From assembly GCA_027576995.1 (NCBI GenBank), contig JANBQC010000219.1, positions 1 through 41,466 on the forward strand: 41,466 nt of DNA, given 5' to 3'. The notes beneath the pieces were generated by a model. The model made no database searches and was not told the DNA's origin. It saw only the letters and a list, made by a program, of their open reading frames with translations. The position numbers were made by a program, and so were the translations under genes. Below, one piece after another: positions 1 to 9,996 of this stretch (positions are counted from its first letter, which is position 1; every line of letters starts with the position of its first letter). Source of the DNA: Dimargaris cristalligena (Eukaryota; Kickxellomycota; Dimargaritomycetes; Dimargaritales; Dimargaritaceae).

Positions 1-92
1 TCTTGAGGTTTGATTCTATTATTTCTTTGATTATAAGGCATTTACGCCTGTTATTATATAAGTCACTCTGCCACATCGCAACAAAAATATGG

Positions 93-164
93 TCCGAAAT
101 GGTCCAATGGTCAGGATTTCACGCTCTCACCGTGACGGTCGGGGTTCAATTCCCCGTTTCGGAG
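93..164 (+). tRNA. tRNA-Glu (anticodon CTC)
   Basis: Decodes GAG glutamate codons. The 72-nt element folds as a cloverleaf. The acceptor stem TCCGAAA (93-99) pairs perfectly with TTTCGGA (157-163), and G164 is the discriminator. The anticodon stem TCACG/CGTGA (119-123 and 131-135) encloses loop CTCTCAC with anticodon CTC at 126-128. The B box GGTTCAATTCC lies at 143-153. No intron is present, and the 3' CCA is not encoded, as expected for a eukaryotic nuclear gene. A T run follows immediately. The antisense reading frame through this locus is an unavoidable by-product of the tRNA. Confidence 0.95.
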
Positions 165-172
165 TTTTTTTT
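165..172 (+). terminator. RNA polymerase III T-run terminator of tRNA-Glu
   Basis: Eight consecutive T residues directly follow the discriminator base of the tRNA-Glu gene. This is the usual Pol III termination signal. Confidence 0.85.
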
Positions 173-256
173 TCGATCCTTTGATTTTTATTGCGGGTCT
201 TCTCATGTTAGTCAGATTGACAAAATAGCTTCCTGAGTGCACTATTGTAGCGTTGA

Positions 257-345
257 GACCTGGTGGACCGGTTAGGCCAGGGATTACATCATGGGGGGGA
301 AAAGCCGGGAAACTCGGCAGGAGGTTCGAACCACTATCAGGGACC
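257..345 (+). other. tRNA-like structured element or class II tRNA relic
   Basis: About 90 nt downstream of the tRNA-Glu gene lies a sequence with a D-arm-like/A-box-like stretch (TGGACCGGTTAGGCC, 262-276) and a perfect palindromic B-box-like GGTTCGAACC (323-332). The roughly 60-nt spacing fits a tRNA with a long variable arm, such as Ser or Leu. Between them a 6-bp hairpin GCCGGG-AAA-CTCGGC (304-318) resembles a variable arm. The acceptor ends pair only partly (CCTG...CAGG) and the T-stem does not pair, so it is not an intact tRNA. A minus-strand ORF of 100 codons also crosses it. It could be a decayed tRNA, a tRNA-derived SINE fragment, or chance. Confidence 0.3.
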
Positions 346-1567
346 TCATTATTAGCAGATTGTAGTGCGGCCAACAGTGGGGTTGTAGAAGCGCTTTGCG
401 GTGAGAAGGACATTGTTGTTTTTTACAAATTTATTTACTAAAAAGGAATAGAGTGATATAGAATTTAATGGACTAGGTAAAATATAAGAGAATTGAAAAT
501 AATATGTGAGGAAAATTGGCTAAGTTGGGGTTTTATAAGAAAATAAGCAGGATATATATATAACTATGAATGACTGACTGGAGTATAACTTGCTTTGTTA
601 CACTTTTCTTGGGCTTTGCTTGTTCTTCTTTCCCCAGTTTGGCGGAACTATGGGGTTTTTATAGGCAAAGGAAAAATAGGGAATGGTAGGATGCTGAGTT
701 AGTTAGGTTGGAACTCTGCTATGGCTAACTGTACTCGGTGGAATAATGTTGAATAGAGTCAATTGATGCAACAAATATTGGTATTTGATAAAAGGTAAGT
801 AAAATGATAGAATACTTCAATTGATAAGTAAAAATAGGCACTTGAACTTCGAAAAATAATCTTCAGATATAATAATCAGATGGTTGACGTTTTTTTTGTA
901 GTTTTCTGGTAAAGAAATGAATAGGACTGATAAAATATAGGATATTGTTTGATGAATAATTGGTTTAATATGATGAATTGATAGAGTATGATTAAAGGAG
1001 CTGTGCTTTACATTGATAAATGGGTTCTAATTAGTAAAGGAATCAGGTAATTAAATATGCTTCCAGTTACCTGCACTCTGTAGCACCACACTATCAGCCC
1101 AATCATCAGATATCTGGTGGATGAGGGGAATAATTTGATGCAGACAAGAGGTCAACTTTCCCCAGACTCTGGCCCAATGCCGAGTGAATACTATATATGT
1201 TAAATTCATTAATATATATGCCAGAAAACCCAATTTTAGGTTTCGTTTGTTTCTGGTTTACATGATGCTTGACTGATGAGGTATTGTGGGATGGGGGAGA
1301 TAGATGATGATCCACCACAATGCACAAGTATACCAAAATAATCAAATATAATAATCAACTCTGCTTAATAGTGGAAATATCAGAATAACTATTTGAATTT
1401 GGCCATCCCTCGCACTAATGTTTTATTTTCTCATGTATACTCCCATGGTGTCACCAACTAAAGTAGTGTCCTTCTCCTGCATATATAACAATTACAATTG
1501 GTAGACAATTTCCGATAGATCACCCATGGCCCACACACTACCCGCCACCTATACACCCCCCTCATAT

Positions 1568-1711
1568 ATATGGGTGAAATTTGACCCAGCTATATAAGGG
1601 TTTACATTATACATGTATGGGAAAATATATGGGAAATGTATTGTTAACTAGTAATATTGGCTGAATCTAATGGATTTTTCGTTATACAGCTTGGATGAAC
1701 TTCTCCCATAT
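1568..1711 (+). repeat. 144-bp direct repeat, copy 1
   Basis: Begins ATATGGGTGAAATT and ends CTTCTCCCATAT. It matches the segment at 1866-2009 along its whole length with scattered substitutions. Shared blocks include ACATGTATG, AGTAATATTGGC, and AATGGATTTTTCGTTATACAGC. Both copies are the same length, so divergence looks substitutional. No coding capacity or terminal inverted repeat was recognised. Confidence 0.85.
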
Positions 1712-1865
1712 GCCCCCCGAAAACCGCAGGATTGGTGTAGATTATGCATCACCCCTTGATTACATCCATACTTTAACTCCCTGGTTTATCAATACCCCCT
1801 ACAAGTGTATCCATTGCTTAAATTTTGACAAGTTGTAGACTGTGAATGAAATTCGATCATGTAAG

Positions 1866-2009
1866 ATATGGGTGAAATTCAAACTAGCTGTATAAGGTTT
1901 TACATAATACATGTATGTGTGAATATATGTGAGAATACCTTTTAACCAGTAATATTGGCCTCATCCAATGGATTTTTCGTTATACAGCCTGAATAAACTT
2001 CTCCCATAT
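1866..2009 (+). repeat. 144-bp direct repeat, copy 2
   Basis: Second copy of the repeat at 1568-1711, in the same orientation and starting 298 bp downstream, with 154 bp of unrelated sequence between them. The closely matching 3' part includes GGATTTTTCGTTATACAGC and ACTTCTCCCATAT. This could be an old local duplication or two copies of a dispersed short element. Confidence 0.85.
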
Positions 2010-2263
2010 CCTACAGAAGATATATAAAAATATACTGATTGGTTGATTTTAGTAATATACTCCCAGGCATCGACTGACAACTGCTAGCTCTAACTACTCA
2101 TAGGCCTAAGTCCCCAAGGCTGCCGAAACTGTAGGGACAGAAGGGCTTTACCTAGACTAAAATGGTACCATCACTATATCATTCTACTGGGAAAGCGAAG
2201 GTATGTGATGCGGACAAAATTAAATGGTGAAGTTTTGGGAAGGATCATGGAACAAAGGCAATG

Positions 2264-2269
2264 TTTATT
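2264..2269 (-). terminator. Candidate poly(A) signal AATAAA for the homeodomain-PNUTS gene
   Basis: TTTATT on the plus strand reads AATAAA on the minus strand, about 285 nt past the stop codon at 2553. No AATAAA was noticed closer to the stop, so this is a candidate only. Confidence 0.35.
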
Positions 2270-2501
2270 TTTAAATTTGGCATGACTGAACCCATCGTGG
2301 TATATATTGAATAATCGCTGGATAAGAGGGGTGAATTAATGAGGGGGTGGGGATAAGAAGAGAGGATACACACGAGCAAATTCTAATAGACAGGTGATAT
2401 AATGGCAAACACCATATTTAATTTGGAGAAAGGCGAGCGGGGAGTAGGGAGGGAAAGAGGTTAAACAAGCCAACCAACCAACTCCCTCCCCCCTGCAAAT
2501 A

Positions 2502-2522
2502 CATATATATATATATATATAT
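2502..2522. repeat. (AT)n microsatellite
   Basis: About ten AT units, next to a short A run, in the probable 3' untranslated region of the minus-strand gene ending at 2553. Confidence 0.9.
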
Positions 2523-2552
2523 TTAAAAAAAAACACAAAATACATAACCATA

Positions 2553-5500
2553 TTATCCCTTTCGTTCGTGCGAGAACCCACACGACTCACCGCGCTGACA
2601 TCCTTTGCCAAAAAAGAATTTACAAGGGATATTCTTTTTCCATTTCGGCTGGCTTGGTCCATCAAACTGCGAGGGTGGTCCTCCACTACCTCCGGTATAG
2701 TCGGCGAATGGATTATGGGGGTCGCCGCTCCCGTTGGGGGAATCCGCGGAAGCCTGTGCCGGGGGCGGGGGTAACATTTGGCCGTTGGGACCGGCGGCTA
2801 CCCCGTCATGACTACCGTGACGGAATTTACCCTTTTTGTTTTTGAAAGCCGGGCCGCCGTGGGGACGCTTATGGCTCGGGTGGGAAGTAGTAGTAGTAGT
2901 GGGGTTGGCGGTGGTGGGCGCGGTAGATTGGGTCGCCATATACGGCTGGTCATTCGCAGACCCCGCCATCGATGTTACAGGGTTCGGGGTGGCACCCATG
3001 ATGGACTGCCCCAATACTTGATTGGCCGAGTTCAATAGATTCGCCGTTTGAAGCTGAGCCAGGATGGCTTGGGTGTTGGTGAGTTGCTGCTGTTGCTGTT
3101 GTTGTTGGGCAGCACCCCCCGAAGCACCATTGAGAAGGGTGAGCATCTGCATGAGCAGCTGCGGGTTGCTTAACATACCAGCTAGATTAGACAAGGCAGC
3201 CGGGTTCGAGGCAGATGCGGCCATTGGTGGAGCTGCGGTCATCTCCGGCGTAGCGCCTCCAACCATAAGAGGGGCCGGTTGGGGAGCGGACGAGGTTGCA
3301 GGACCGGCCAGCTCCTCCATCAAGCTACTAAGCGACTGGGCCGTGGTATTCGCAGGATCTACGGTCATGGGTGCTGCACCATAATCGACGGCCGACTGGG
3401 CATACCCCTGGGCCGGTTGGTATTGGGGTGACAGCTGCTGTTGTTGCACTAATGGTGACCCCAGGACCCCCCCACCTGACATCGCCCCACCGCCCACCGG
3501 GCTTTGGGATAGCAGTTGAATGGTCTGGGAATCCATAAAGGGTAGGATTTTAGGGGGCGGGTGAGCGGCCGTATTCTCAATCAGGGCCCGGACTTCAGGT
3601 ACGGGCGACGCCGGACTCGCGGGAATTTTCTCTTTGGTCGGATAATTGACCGATAGGACCTTGCGCTCCCGTTCGACCTCCCGGTCCCGCTCGACACTCT
3701 CCTTGCCCCACCATAAACGGAATTGGATCAGTTCACCCTGGGCTTCCTTGTCCAGGGCCACTGGCCGGGGTGGATACCATGCGCCGGCTACCTCGGTAGG
3801 TCGGCGAGCCTGGCGGAAGGCGAGTAGCCCCTCCTTACGGTCCAAGTCCCGGGCGTTACCAAACTCGTGCGGGGTTTGTCGTTGTATCAACTCCAACGTA
3901 TCCATGCCATCCTCGTCTTGGCCATTCGAGTCCACATCTATATAATCGCCTTGGGCATGGGCATCCTCCTCCGCGTTTTGGCTCCAATCCGGAACCGAAA
4001 AATCAGCAGGATGGCTCCGATAAAACTCTTTCACTTGACAGAGTTCATCATCGGTTGCGAACCACACCTTTCGGCCCGTCCGCGGCCGTTTGGAGGATAC
4101 GGCAGGAAGCAAGGAAATGGCCGGCTGTGATCCTCGGTAGGAGCTGTACGAGGGGACGGTAGTGGCGGAGTCCCGCCGTTTGGCAAAGCCGGAGGCCGTT
4201 CCATTGCCCTGGGTCGAAGCTGGCCCATGGCCATTACCTGATCCAACCGACGATGGGGCAAAAGTGGCCGTAATAGGACTCGCGGACGCCACGGCAGGAA
4301 TGGACGGGGTGTCCCGACCGGGCCCTGTCGATGCCACCATACCAGCCGGAAAGCCCCCGCGGTTTTTGGCATTCATTTGACTAAATTTGGCGGCGATGCG
4401 TTTGGCTGCATCGGATGTATCGTCGGATTTCTTGGTTTCGGTGGGGGTATCCTCGGGCTTACTGGTCACGGTAGTACGGGCCTTGCCACCCGTCATTGAC
4501 CGCAGGAGATTGTCCAGTACGTTGGTGCTGGACGAGGTACCAGCCCGCGTCCGTTTGGGCATTGGGTTAGGTGAGACAGCCGACCCCGGGGGTGACAACG
4601 ACGCGAAAGACGACGCGGGCGGGGCGAGGTGCCCCGAAGTCGAAATCGCAGCAGATGCCGACACCAGGGACGAGGCGGGTTCACTACTGGGCAATTTTAA
4701 GTCCCGTCCCGACGCGGAGAGTTTACGGTATTGGTCCAAATAGGACGAGGTAGTTCCCTTTTCTTTGATCGTCTCTACAGGCGCGGGGGTAGGGGCAGGG
4801 CTAGCAACTGGGGTCGCGCTGCTATTGGCGGGTGGGTTCACCGCATTCGCGGCAACCGTCGCTGGTTGACCAGCCCCAAAGGCCGAATCGACCATCATGA
4901 GGGACTGGTCCCCTCCCGTACTAGGCGAGGACATGGCCGCGTCTTTATTAGCTGAATTGGCCTGGGCCATGGCCTGCCATTTGGCGTAAAGTGACCGAGC
5001 CAATTTAGCCACCTCCGGATTCTGAATAGCCTTCTTTTGGCTAATCACTTTAATGACCACCCCCCATTTAGTAGCCTGTAAGCGGTCCACATTCATGGGC
5101 AGATGGGCCACGGTTTCCAAAACAGTCAGCAAAAAGGGTTCATTTTCCTGTTTCAATGCCTCTACCGCCCACACCCGTAGACTCCGTAAGATGGAGGAGT
5201 CGGCCACTGCGGCTAGGGTATCGGGAGTATGCGTGTTACGAATAGCAAAAAGGTAGAGGGTGCGGTCGGCAGGACCCTGGACATCTAGCATGTAGCGGGC
5301 CAGGGCGGGAACCCGGTCGGGCCCATCCATTGCCCCTTCGTTATTGCATAGCTGCAAAATGCGGGTGAAATGACTCACGGGTCGTGCTGGGCCCCCTCCC
5401 GTGACATCCGATGGAAGTAAGGGGGACGACCCGACGGGGTCGCTCAGCACACCCATGGAATCTGCGGCGGCTCGCTGCTGGGGGTTAATTTTTAACCGCA

Positions 5501-7268
5501 CCACTAAGCGGTTGGGTGAAGGAGGTGGAGGTTGCTTGGGAGAAGAGACCGCGGCAACCGGTGGAGATACCTGTGCAAGTGAGGCAGGGTCAGGGGCGGT
5601 AACGGACGATTTGGGTATCCTAATGACTGGAATGGTGGGGTTCAGGGTGAATGGGTTGGGGGTAAATGGATTCGGAGTGGGAGCCGGAGTAGGTTGGACC
5701 TGACTTGGGATAGCCGGGGACGAAGAACCTAGTGAAGTTGCCGAATTTAGTGGCGGGGGTCGGTCGGGGATGGAAGTAAAAACCGAGTCCACCAACGATT
5801 TAACGCTGTCTTCCACGGCGAACGGGTAGGCCGGATCGGACGATGGTAACTGGCCCGCAGTGGTAGCACTGCCCGTGTTACCCGAGGATTTGCTCTTCTG
5901 ACGACGCCGGTAAAACCATTTAGTCAGTTGACTTTCGGAAAGGTTCAGTCGATCGGCCAGTTGTCGTCGGAATTCCAGCGTAGGCGCCGAGTTCCGGAAA
6001 TAAACGCACTCTAGAACCTGGTTTTGAAAGGGGGTGAAGAATACCCGGGGGCGGCGCCCAGCGGACATGTCCGGGGAAGCAGACGCATTGGCGGAGGCTT
6101 CGGATTCGTATAACAGGGGGTCTGGACTTGTAATTTGCGGTGATGAAGACGCTATACTCGAGACAATGGTCATGGCTGGCGAGGCTGATATAGGCCCCAT
6201 AGTAGACGCCATGTTAGCAACCCTCGGGGAAATGCTGGCTGGATGAGGGATATTGGTTAACACAGCGCTAGAAGTCGGGGAAGAGGTGGCGGCCACCGGT
6301 GAGGGTTGGGGGGCTCCCGTGGCAACATTCTCTGTTATGAGAGGGGTGGTTGGCGTAGGGGTTAAAGTCGTCAGTGGGTGGGTCGATGTGGGCACTGGCA
6401 ATGATACATTTACGGGCATCTCTCTAGGGACGGGCACCGGCACGGGTTCGGGGGACTCGGAGGCGTCAAACTCGATGCACAAGTCGTTGTGAAAGTCAGT
6501 ATTGGCCGGTGGTGGCGGCTGGATAGGGGAGGCGTAAAACTCAGATGTGCTGGCAACCACAGTTGGGACGGGTGCCTGAACCTGGGGGATAACCCCGCCC
6601 ATTAGAGCCTGAATTCGTTGCAAAACCTGGTGGGCCTGGTGGGGTGGTAAATGATTCAATTGATTTTGGAGCTCAGCCAAGCCATTGGGCTGGCTTAATA
6701 AAGCGATTAGTTCCATGTGGAAGTTGGAGTTCATCCCGGGACTCGCTGCTGCGATGGCCATATTGGGACCAAGCCCGGTCACCCCTGACCTGGAGGCTGC
6801 GGCTGCAGCCATAAGGGCAGGGTTAGAAGCAGCGATGTTTTGGGGGGCCACTGGCACTGTTAATAATGGAGGAGCGGTCCGATTACCTGCACCGTACATG
6901 GCGGCAGTATTAGGTGGTACGATGGGACCACCAGCGGCCAGACGGGGAGAGTACATCCCCGCTCCCCCTAGGGCGGTCATATCCGGTGCTAGTGACGCAA
7001 CGGGCGAGGCGCCCACCCCCATACCTGTACTGCCGGGGTTGCCGGCCGCCACCCCGCGCATATAGTGGGGCACCTGAGGGGCGTATGTGACGCCTGGTGA
7101 GGCTCCATTGGGGGGCATACTACCCACCAGGGCTGGGGGAACGGGTCGAGTCAAGTAACTCTCATCAGATTCTACATGGGGCATGTAATTTTGGGGTGAG
7201 TTAGTAGAAGTAGGACCCTTGGTTTGGGCTACATTCCACGGAAACATTGGATTCTCCCACCCTTCCAT
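2553..7268 (-). CDS. Homeodomain / TFIIS-N / PP1-docking / CCCH zinc-finger protein (PNUTS- and LUMINIDEPENDENS-like)
   Basis: Single 1571-codon exon, ATG at 7268, stop TAA at 2555-2553. Long Ser/Thr/Pro/Ala-rich stretches surround four folded or functional parts. (1) A homeodomain at about residues 404-463 has W451 and F452 (positions 48-49) but Y453 and R454 at positions 50-51. (2) A helical TFIIS N-terminal/LW-like domain spans about 630-768. (3) An RVxF-type PP1 motif, KVWF, lies at 1067-1070 and is followed by acidic residues. (4) A C-terminal CCCH finger has C1549, C1557, C1563 and H1567 (C-x7-C-x5-C-x3-H). A short polyQ run lies near 1390. TFIIS-N, PP1 motif and C-terminal CCCH in that order is the layout of PNUTS (PPP1R10), the PP1 regulator of the cleavage/polyadenylation and Pol II termination machinery. 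From memory, a homeodomain preceding a TFIIS-N-like region is seen in Arabidopsis LUMINIDEPENDENS. The likely role, nuclear PP1 targeting to RNA polymerase II termination, is inferred. Confidence 0.8.
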   Translation of the reverse strand: MEGWENPMFPWNVAQTKGPTSTNSPQNYMPHVESDESYLTRPVPPALVGSMPPNGASPGVTYAPQVPHYMRGVAAGNPGSTGMGVGASPVASLAPDMTALGGAGMYSPRLAAGGPIVPPNTAAMYGAGNRTAPPLLTVPVAPQNIAASNPALMAAAAASRSGVTGLGPNMAIAAASPGMNSNFHMELIALLSQPNGLAELQNQLNHLPPHQAHQVLQRIQALMGGVIPQVQAPVPTVVASTSEFYASPIQPPPPANTDFHNDLCIEFDASESPEPVPVPVPREMPVNVSLPVPTSTHPLTTLTPTPTTPLITENVATGAPQPSPVAATSSPTSSAVLTNIPHPASISPRVANMASTMGPISASPAMTIVSSIASSSPQITSPDPLLYESEASANASASPDMSAGRRPRVFFTPFQNQVLECVYFRNSAPTLEFRRQLADRLNLSESQLTKWFYRRRQKSKSSGNTGSATTAGQLPSSDPAYPFAVEDSVKSLVDSVFTSIPDRPPPLNSATSLGSSSPAIPSQVQPTPAPTPNPFTPNPFTLNPTIPVIRIPKSSVTAPDPASLAQVSPPVAAVSSPKQPPPPSPNRLVVRLKINPQQRAAADSMGVLSDPVGSSPLLPSDVTGGGPARPVSHFTRILQLCNNEGAMDGPDRVPALARYMLDVQGPADRTLYLFAIRNTHTPDTLAAVADSSILRSLRVWAVEALKQENEPFLLTVLETVAHLPMNVDRLQATKWGVVIKVISQKKAIQNPEVAKLARSLYAKWQAMAQANSANKDAAMSSPSTGGDQSLMMVDSAFGAGQPATVAANAVNPPANSSATPVASPAPTPAPVETIKEKGTTSSYLDQYRKLSASGRDLKLPSSEPASSLVSASAAISTSGHLAPPASSFASLSPPGSAVSPNPMPKRTRAGTSSSTNVLDNLLRSMTGGKARTTVTSKPEDTPTETKKSDDTSDAAKRIAAKFSQMNAKNRGGFPAGMVASTGPGRDTPSIPAVASASPITATFAPSSVGSGNGHGPASTQGNGTASGFAKRRDSATTVPSYSSYRGSQPAISLLPAVSSKRPRTGRKVWFATDDELCQVKEFYRSHPADFSVPDWSQNAEEDAHAQGDYIDVDSNGQDEDGMDTLELIQRQTPHEFGNARDLDRKEGLLAFRQARRPTEVAGAWYPPRPVALDKEAQGELIQFRLWWGKESVERDREVERERKVLSVNYPTKEKIPASPASPVPEVRALIENTAAHPPPKILPFMDSQTIQLLSQSPVGGGAMSGGGVLGSPLVQQQQLSPQYQPAQGYAQSAVDYGAAPMTVDPANTTAQSLSSLMEELAGPATSSAPQPAPLMVGGATPEMTAAPPMAASASNPAALSNLAGMLSNPQLLMQMLTLLNGASGGAAQQQQQQQQLTNTQAILAQLQTANLLNSANQVLGQSIMGATPNPVTSMAGSANDQPYMATQSTAPTTANPTTTTTSHPSHKRPHGGPAFKNKKGKFRHGSHDGVAAGPNGQMLPPPPAQASADSPNGSGDPHNPFADYTGGSGGPPSQFDGPSQPKWKKNIPCKFFFGKGCQRGESCGFSHERKG

Positions 7269-9730
7269 TGGGGATTATGCAGGAAGCTGTGCTGTCCCCT
7301 TTTAAGTATAGAAAAAAGCAGCAACTGAAAGGTCAGGAATTCGGTTAAACGAATAAAGGAATGAACAACTGGAGAATGCAAATAATACAAAATAAGAATA
7401 AAACAAGTGGCCACAGCCAAAATGCGGAAACGATATGAGTAATAGAACTGGAGAGTTGTACAGGCTATCCCCAGGATGCTTATTTTTTCCTCGCCAAGCG
7501 GAGTGTGGTTGGCCGTCTGGAAGGATCCAGCGGTCGATTTTAACTTAAGGATGAATAGGTCAACCTAACTGAGAGATTGGGAGAGATTGAGGGTATCTCC
7601 TTTCAGCTTAAGTTCTTAGTTATTAAAGAAACAGAAGCAGTGTAATAAAAAACGCCCTTTTAGATAGGATTGATTTGGCTTCTACGGCCGTACATACAAC
7701 CCGCAGGTACAAAGGACTGGTGGGTGGTATACTTAAACAATAGGGCTGGGATGAACAGGAAGAATAGCAATTGCAAGGACAATGTTACCAAACCGGACCG
7801 TTAGAGCGATATATAATGTTACTTTAGGAAACGGCAAGTTAGATTTCCTTTGAAAGTTAACAATCAAGTATTCTAGTGGGAAAGAGAGCAAGCGGAGAAG
7901 GGGAAGAAGGGGGATAGGAAGAAGGTTATACACGCACCTAAAGTGGGCTGGGAAATAAATAGGAGAAGAGAGGAAAAACTTGGGATTTCGGTGACACACA
8001 CACCTAATAAAATGGGCATATACTCTCTCTCCTCACGTTCAAAGTATGCGCATACAGTTACAGTTGCAGAATGGGAAAAATCGGCGGGGCACGCAGGGGA
8101 AAACCTAGGATAGGGTGGAAAACGTAATATCCAGTGAAAAAGACCCGCTGTTATACAGTAGATTCTACGGAAGAAAATCCAAAGAGGTCTCGAGTCACAG
8201 TGAAATAAAGGGAATGCACAAAACGGAAGGGTCAAGCCAAATGGGAGGCAAATAAGGTCGCGAATTATCTGGGGAGAAGTTGTTACACGGAATAGTAGTA
8301 AAAGAGAGAGCGAACCAGACACACAGAGAGTAGTACGTTGAAGACAGTAGTAGTAGCTCTTGTAGTCGGGAAGGCCAAGGGGCGGGGAATACTCTAGGAA
8401 TGGTCAAAGGCCTGGGTTTCACCTACACGTTCCTATTTTCTTTTTGAAAACCAGTTAACTATGAATGGAGCGAATGTAGAGGAGGGCCGCCTCCTTCTGG
8501 CGAGGGGTATTTAACCCCGGCTACCAAATGGACGGAAGGAGGGGACAATCACACCCTTGAAAACAGCCAAGTCTCTGAATAAGCCAATGAAGGACCTACA
8601 CCCCACCTGCTGTGACTATGGTGTAGAATAACCTCGTAGTCAATAAAGGGGGGAAGAGCAGAGCAGACAAAACCCACTCACTATGGAGGTTTTGGTTTTG
8701 GTTACAAGCTAGACAAAGGGCTTGATGGAAATGCGATAACAAGCTGCCTTGCCTTTGGAATGTGGTTGCGAGTAACGAAAAGTAAAGACCGGGTTGTGGT
8801 GTACAAAGTAGGACGAAACAGCCCTTATAGGAGGAGGGGTGGATAAAAGAAAGGCGCGTGGCTCGCAGTATAACAATGGAGAGAATGAATAGAAAAAAAG
8901 GCATTAGTCCAACTCTGGGGTAGTTGTTGAAGCAAGAACACACATTACATTTAAGATTGGTGATAAATCGACTACTACTGCAACTACAGTCGTGCTTTAA
9001 AATCATTCTTGGAGAGGGCCGTGGTGTACATCTGAGATGCACTAAATTCCCTTTTCTTGGCTACTAACCCCTCTTCCAAGAAGTTACCACAAAATGCACT
9101 TGTTTGGTTGAGGTCGGCGATTAGGGCGGGATGCTACGCTAAATATCCCATCTTTAGAGGTTTGCCTTGGCGGCTTAAACGGTATGGTATCATCGCCTAA
9201 AGACGGCTCCCATGGAGGTTTGCTGAGCTTAATACCGCCAAGCAATTAATTACTTGGATTCCCTGCGCAGGAACTTCCTGGTGGGCAATCGTGGGTTTGG
9301 TTGGCGGGATACTCTTCGCCCGTTAGGTCATTATTATTCATCCATGCAGCCCAATCTAGTAGACCGGAGTCACCACCATTCGTTGAAGTGACTGTCTGGC
9401 TAAGCTTTACTCCCCCATGAATAAACCCGAACTGGTGTGGTGGTAGTGATCATTCCTAAGTAACTACTACATTATATTGTATATTCTATGCTATTCCTTC
9501 TGCCTTAACAACAAGCCGCTGCTTCCTTGGCCGGTTCCGTCGCTGTTTGGGCTCCCCGTTGATGGTCACGACCTCCTCACAGTACAGTGCCTGCCTGTGC
9601 AACCGCCGTCTGACACGACTTGGCCAACGAAAAGCGCAGGGTGTGCAACCCAGCTGACGAGCGACGCCATGGCCTAAATGTATAGGTAGTTTTGTTGTCT
9701 GCTGCCCCAAAGGGCCTTGTTGAATAAAGA
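7269..9730. other. Long divergent spacer; purine-rich near the minus-strand gene
   Basis: Separates the minus-strand homeodomain gene from the plus-strand V-ATPase gene. From 7269 to about 8450 the plus strand is purine-rich, so the minus strand, which is the sense strand of the left gene, is pyrimidine-rich. This fits a long promoter or untranslated leader. ORFs here reach up to 149 codons but resemble no family I recognise and seem to follow the pyrimidine bias. A GC-rich island lies at about 9520-9680 (see findings). Confidence 0.5.
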
Positions 9731-9733
9731 GAA

Positions 9734-9749
9734 AGAGAGAGAGAGAGAG
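9734..9749. repeat. (AG)n microsatellite
   Basis: About eight AG units in the spacer upstream of the V-ATPase subunit G gene. Confidence 0.9.
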
Positions 9750-9891
9750 TCTTTGAGTTCCTGTCACATTATTACGCCTCGCACCCCCTCTCAACACACT
9801 CTCCATATGTGTGTTCCTGGCCCTTCAATCTACCCCATCCAATTAGACACGCGTGGTATTTTCCCTCAGAGGTTGTGAGTTCACTACACCA

Positions 9892-9914
9892 TAGATAGAT
9901 ATATATATATATAA
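9892..9914. repeat. (TA)n microsatellite, possible TATA region
   Basis: TAGATAGA followed by a TA run and TATAAACTGG, about 220 nt before the V-ATPase subunit G start codon. It could serve as a TATA element, but distance and lack of transcript data leave this open. Confidence 0.6.
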
Positions 9915-9996
9915 ACTGGGGTAATCGTACACCTTCATCGCCCTAGACTTAGATAATCCCTGCTCCGTTTGTTGGCTTACTGGTCCTAGTGCCCCC

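Larger units (their letters stand above)
442..2263. other. AT-rich intergenic stretch
   Basis: No convincing coding region is seen. Only short ORFs (80 codons or fewer) occur, none recognisable. The stretch is AT-rich with scattered TATATA runs. Its one clear structure is the pair of 144-bp direct repeats listed separately. Confidence 0.6.

Noticed and set aside
3064..3384. Plus-strand ORFs inside the homeodomain-PNUTS gene (also 4387-4743, 5401-5703 and 6685-7065)
   Set aside because: They are antisense shadows of a GC-rich, repetitive coding strand; the minus-strand product has conserved domains and these do not.
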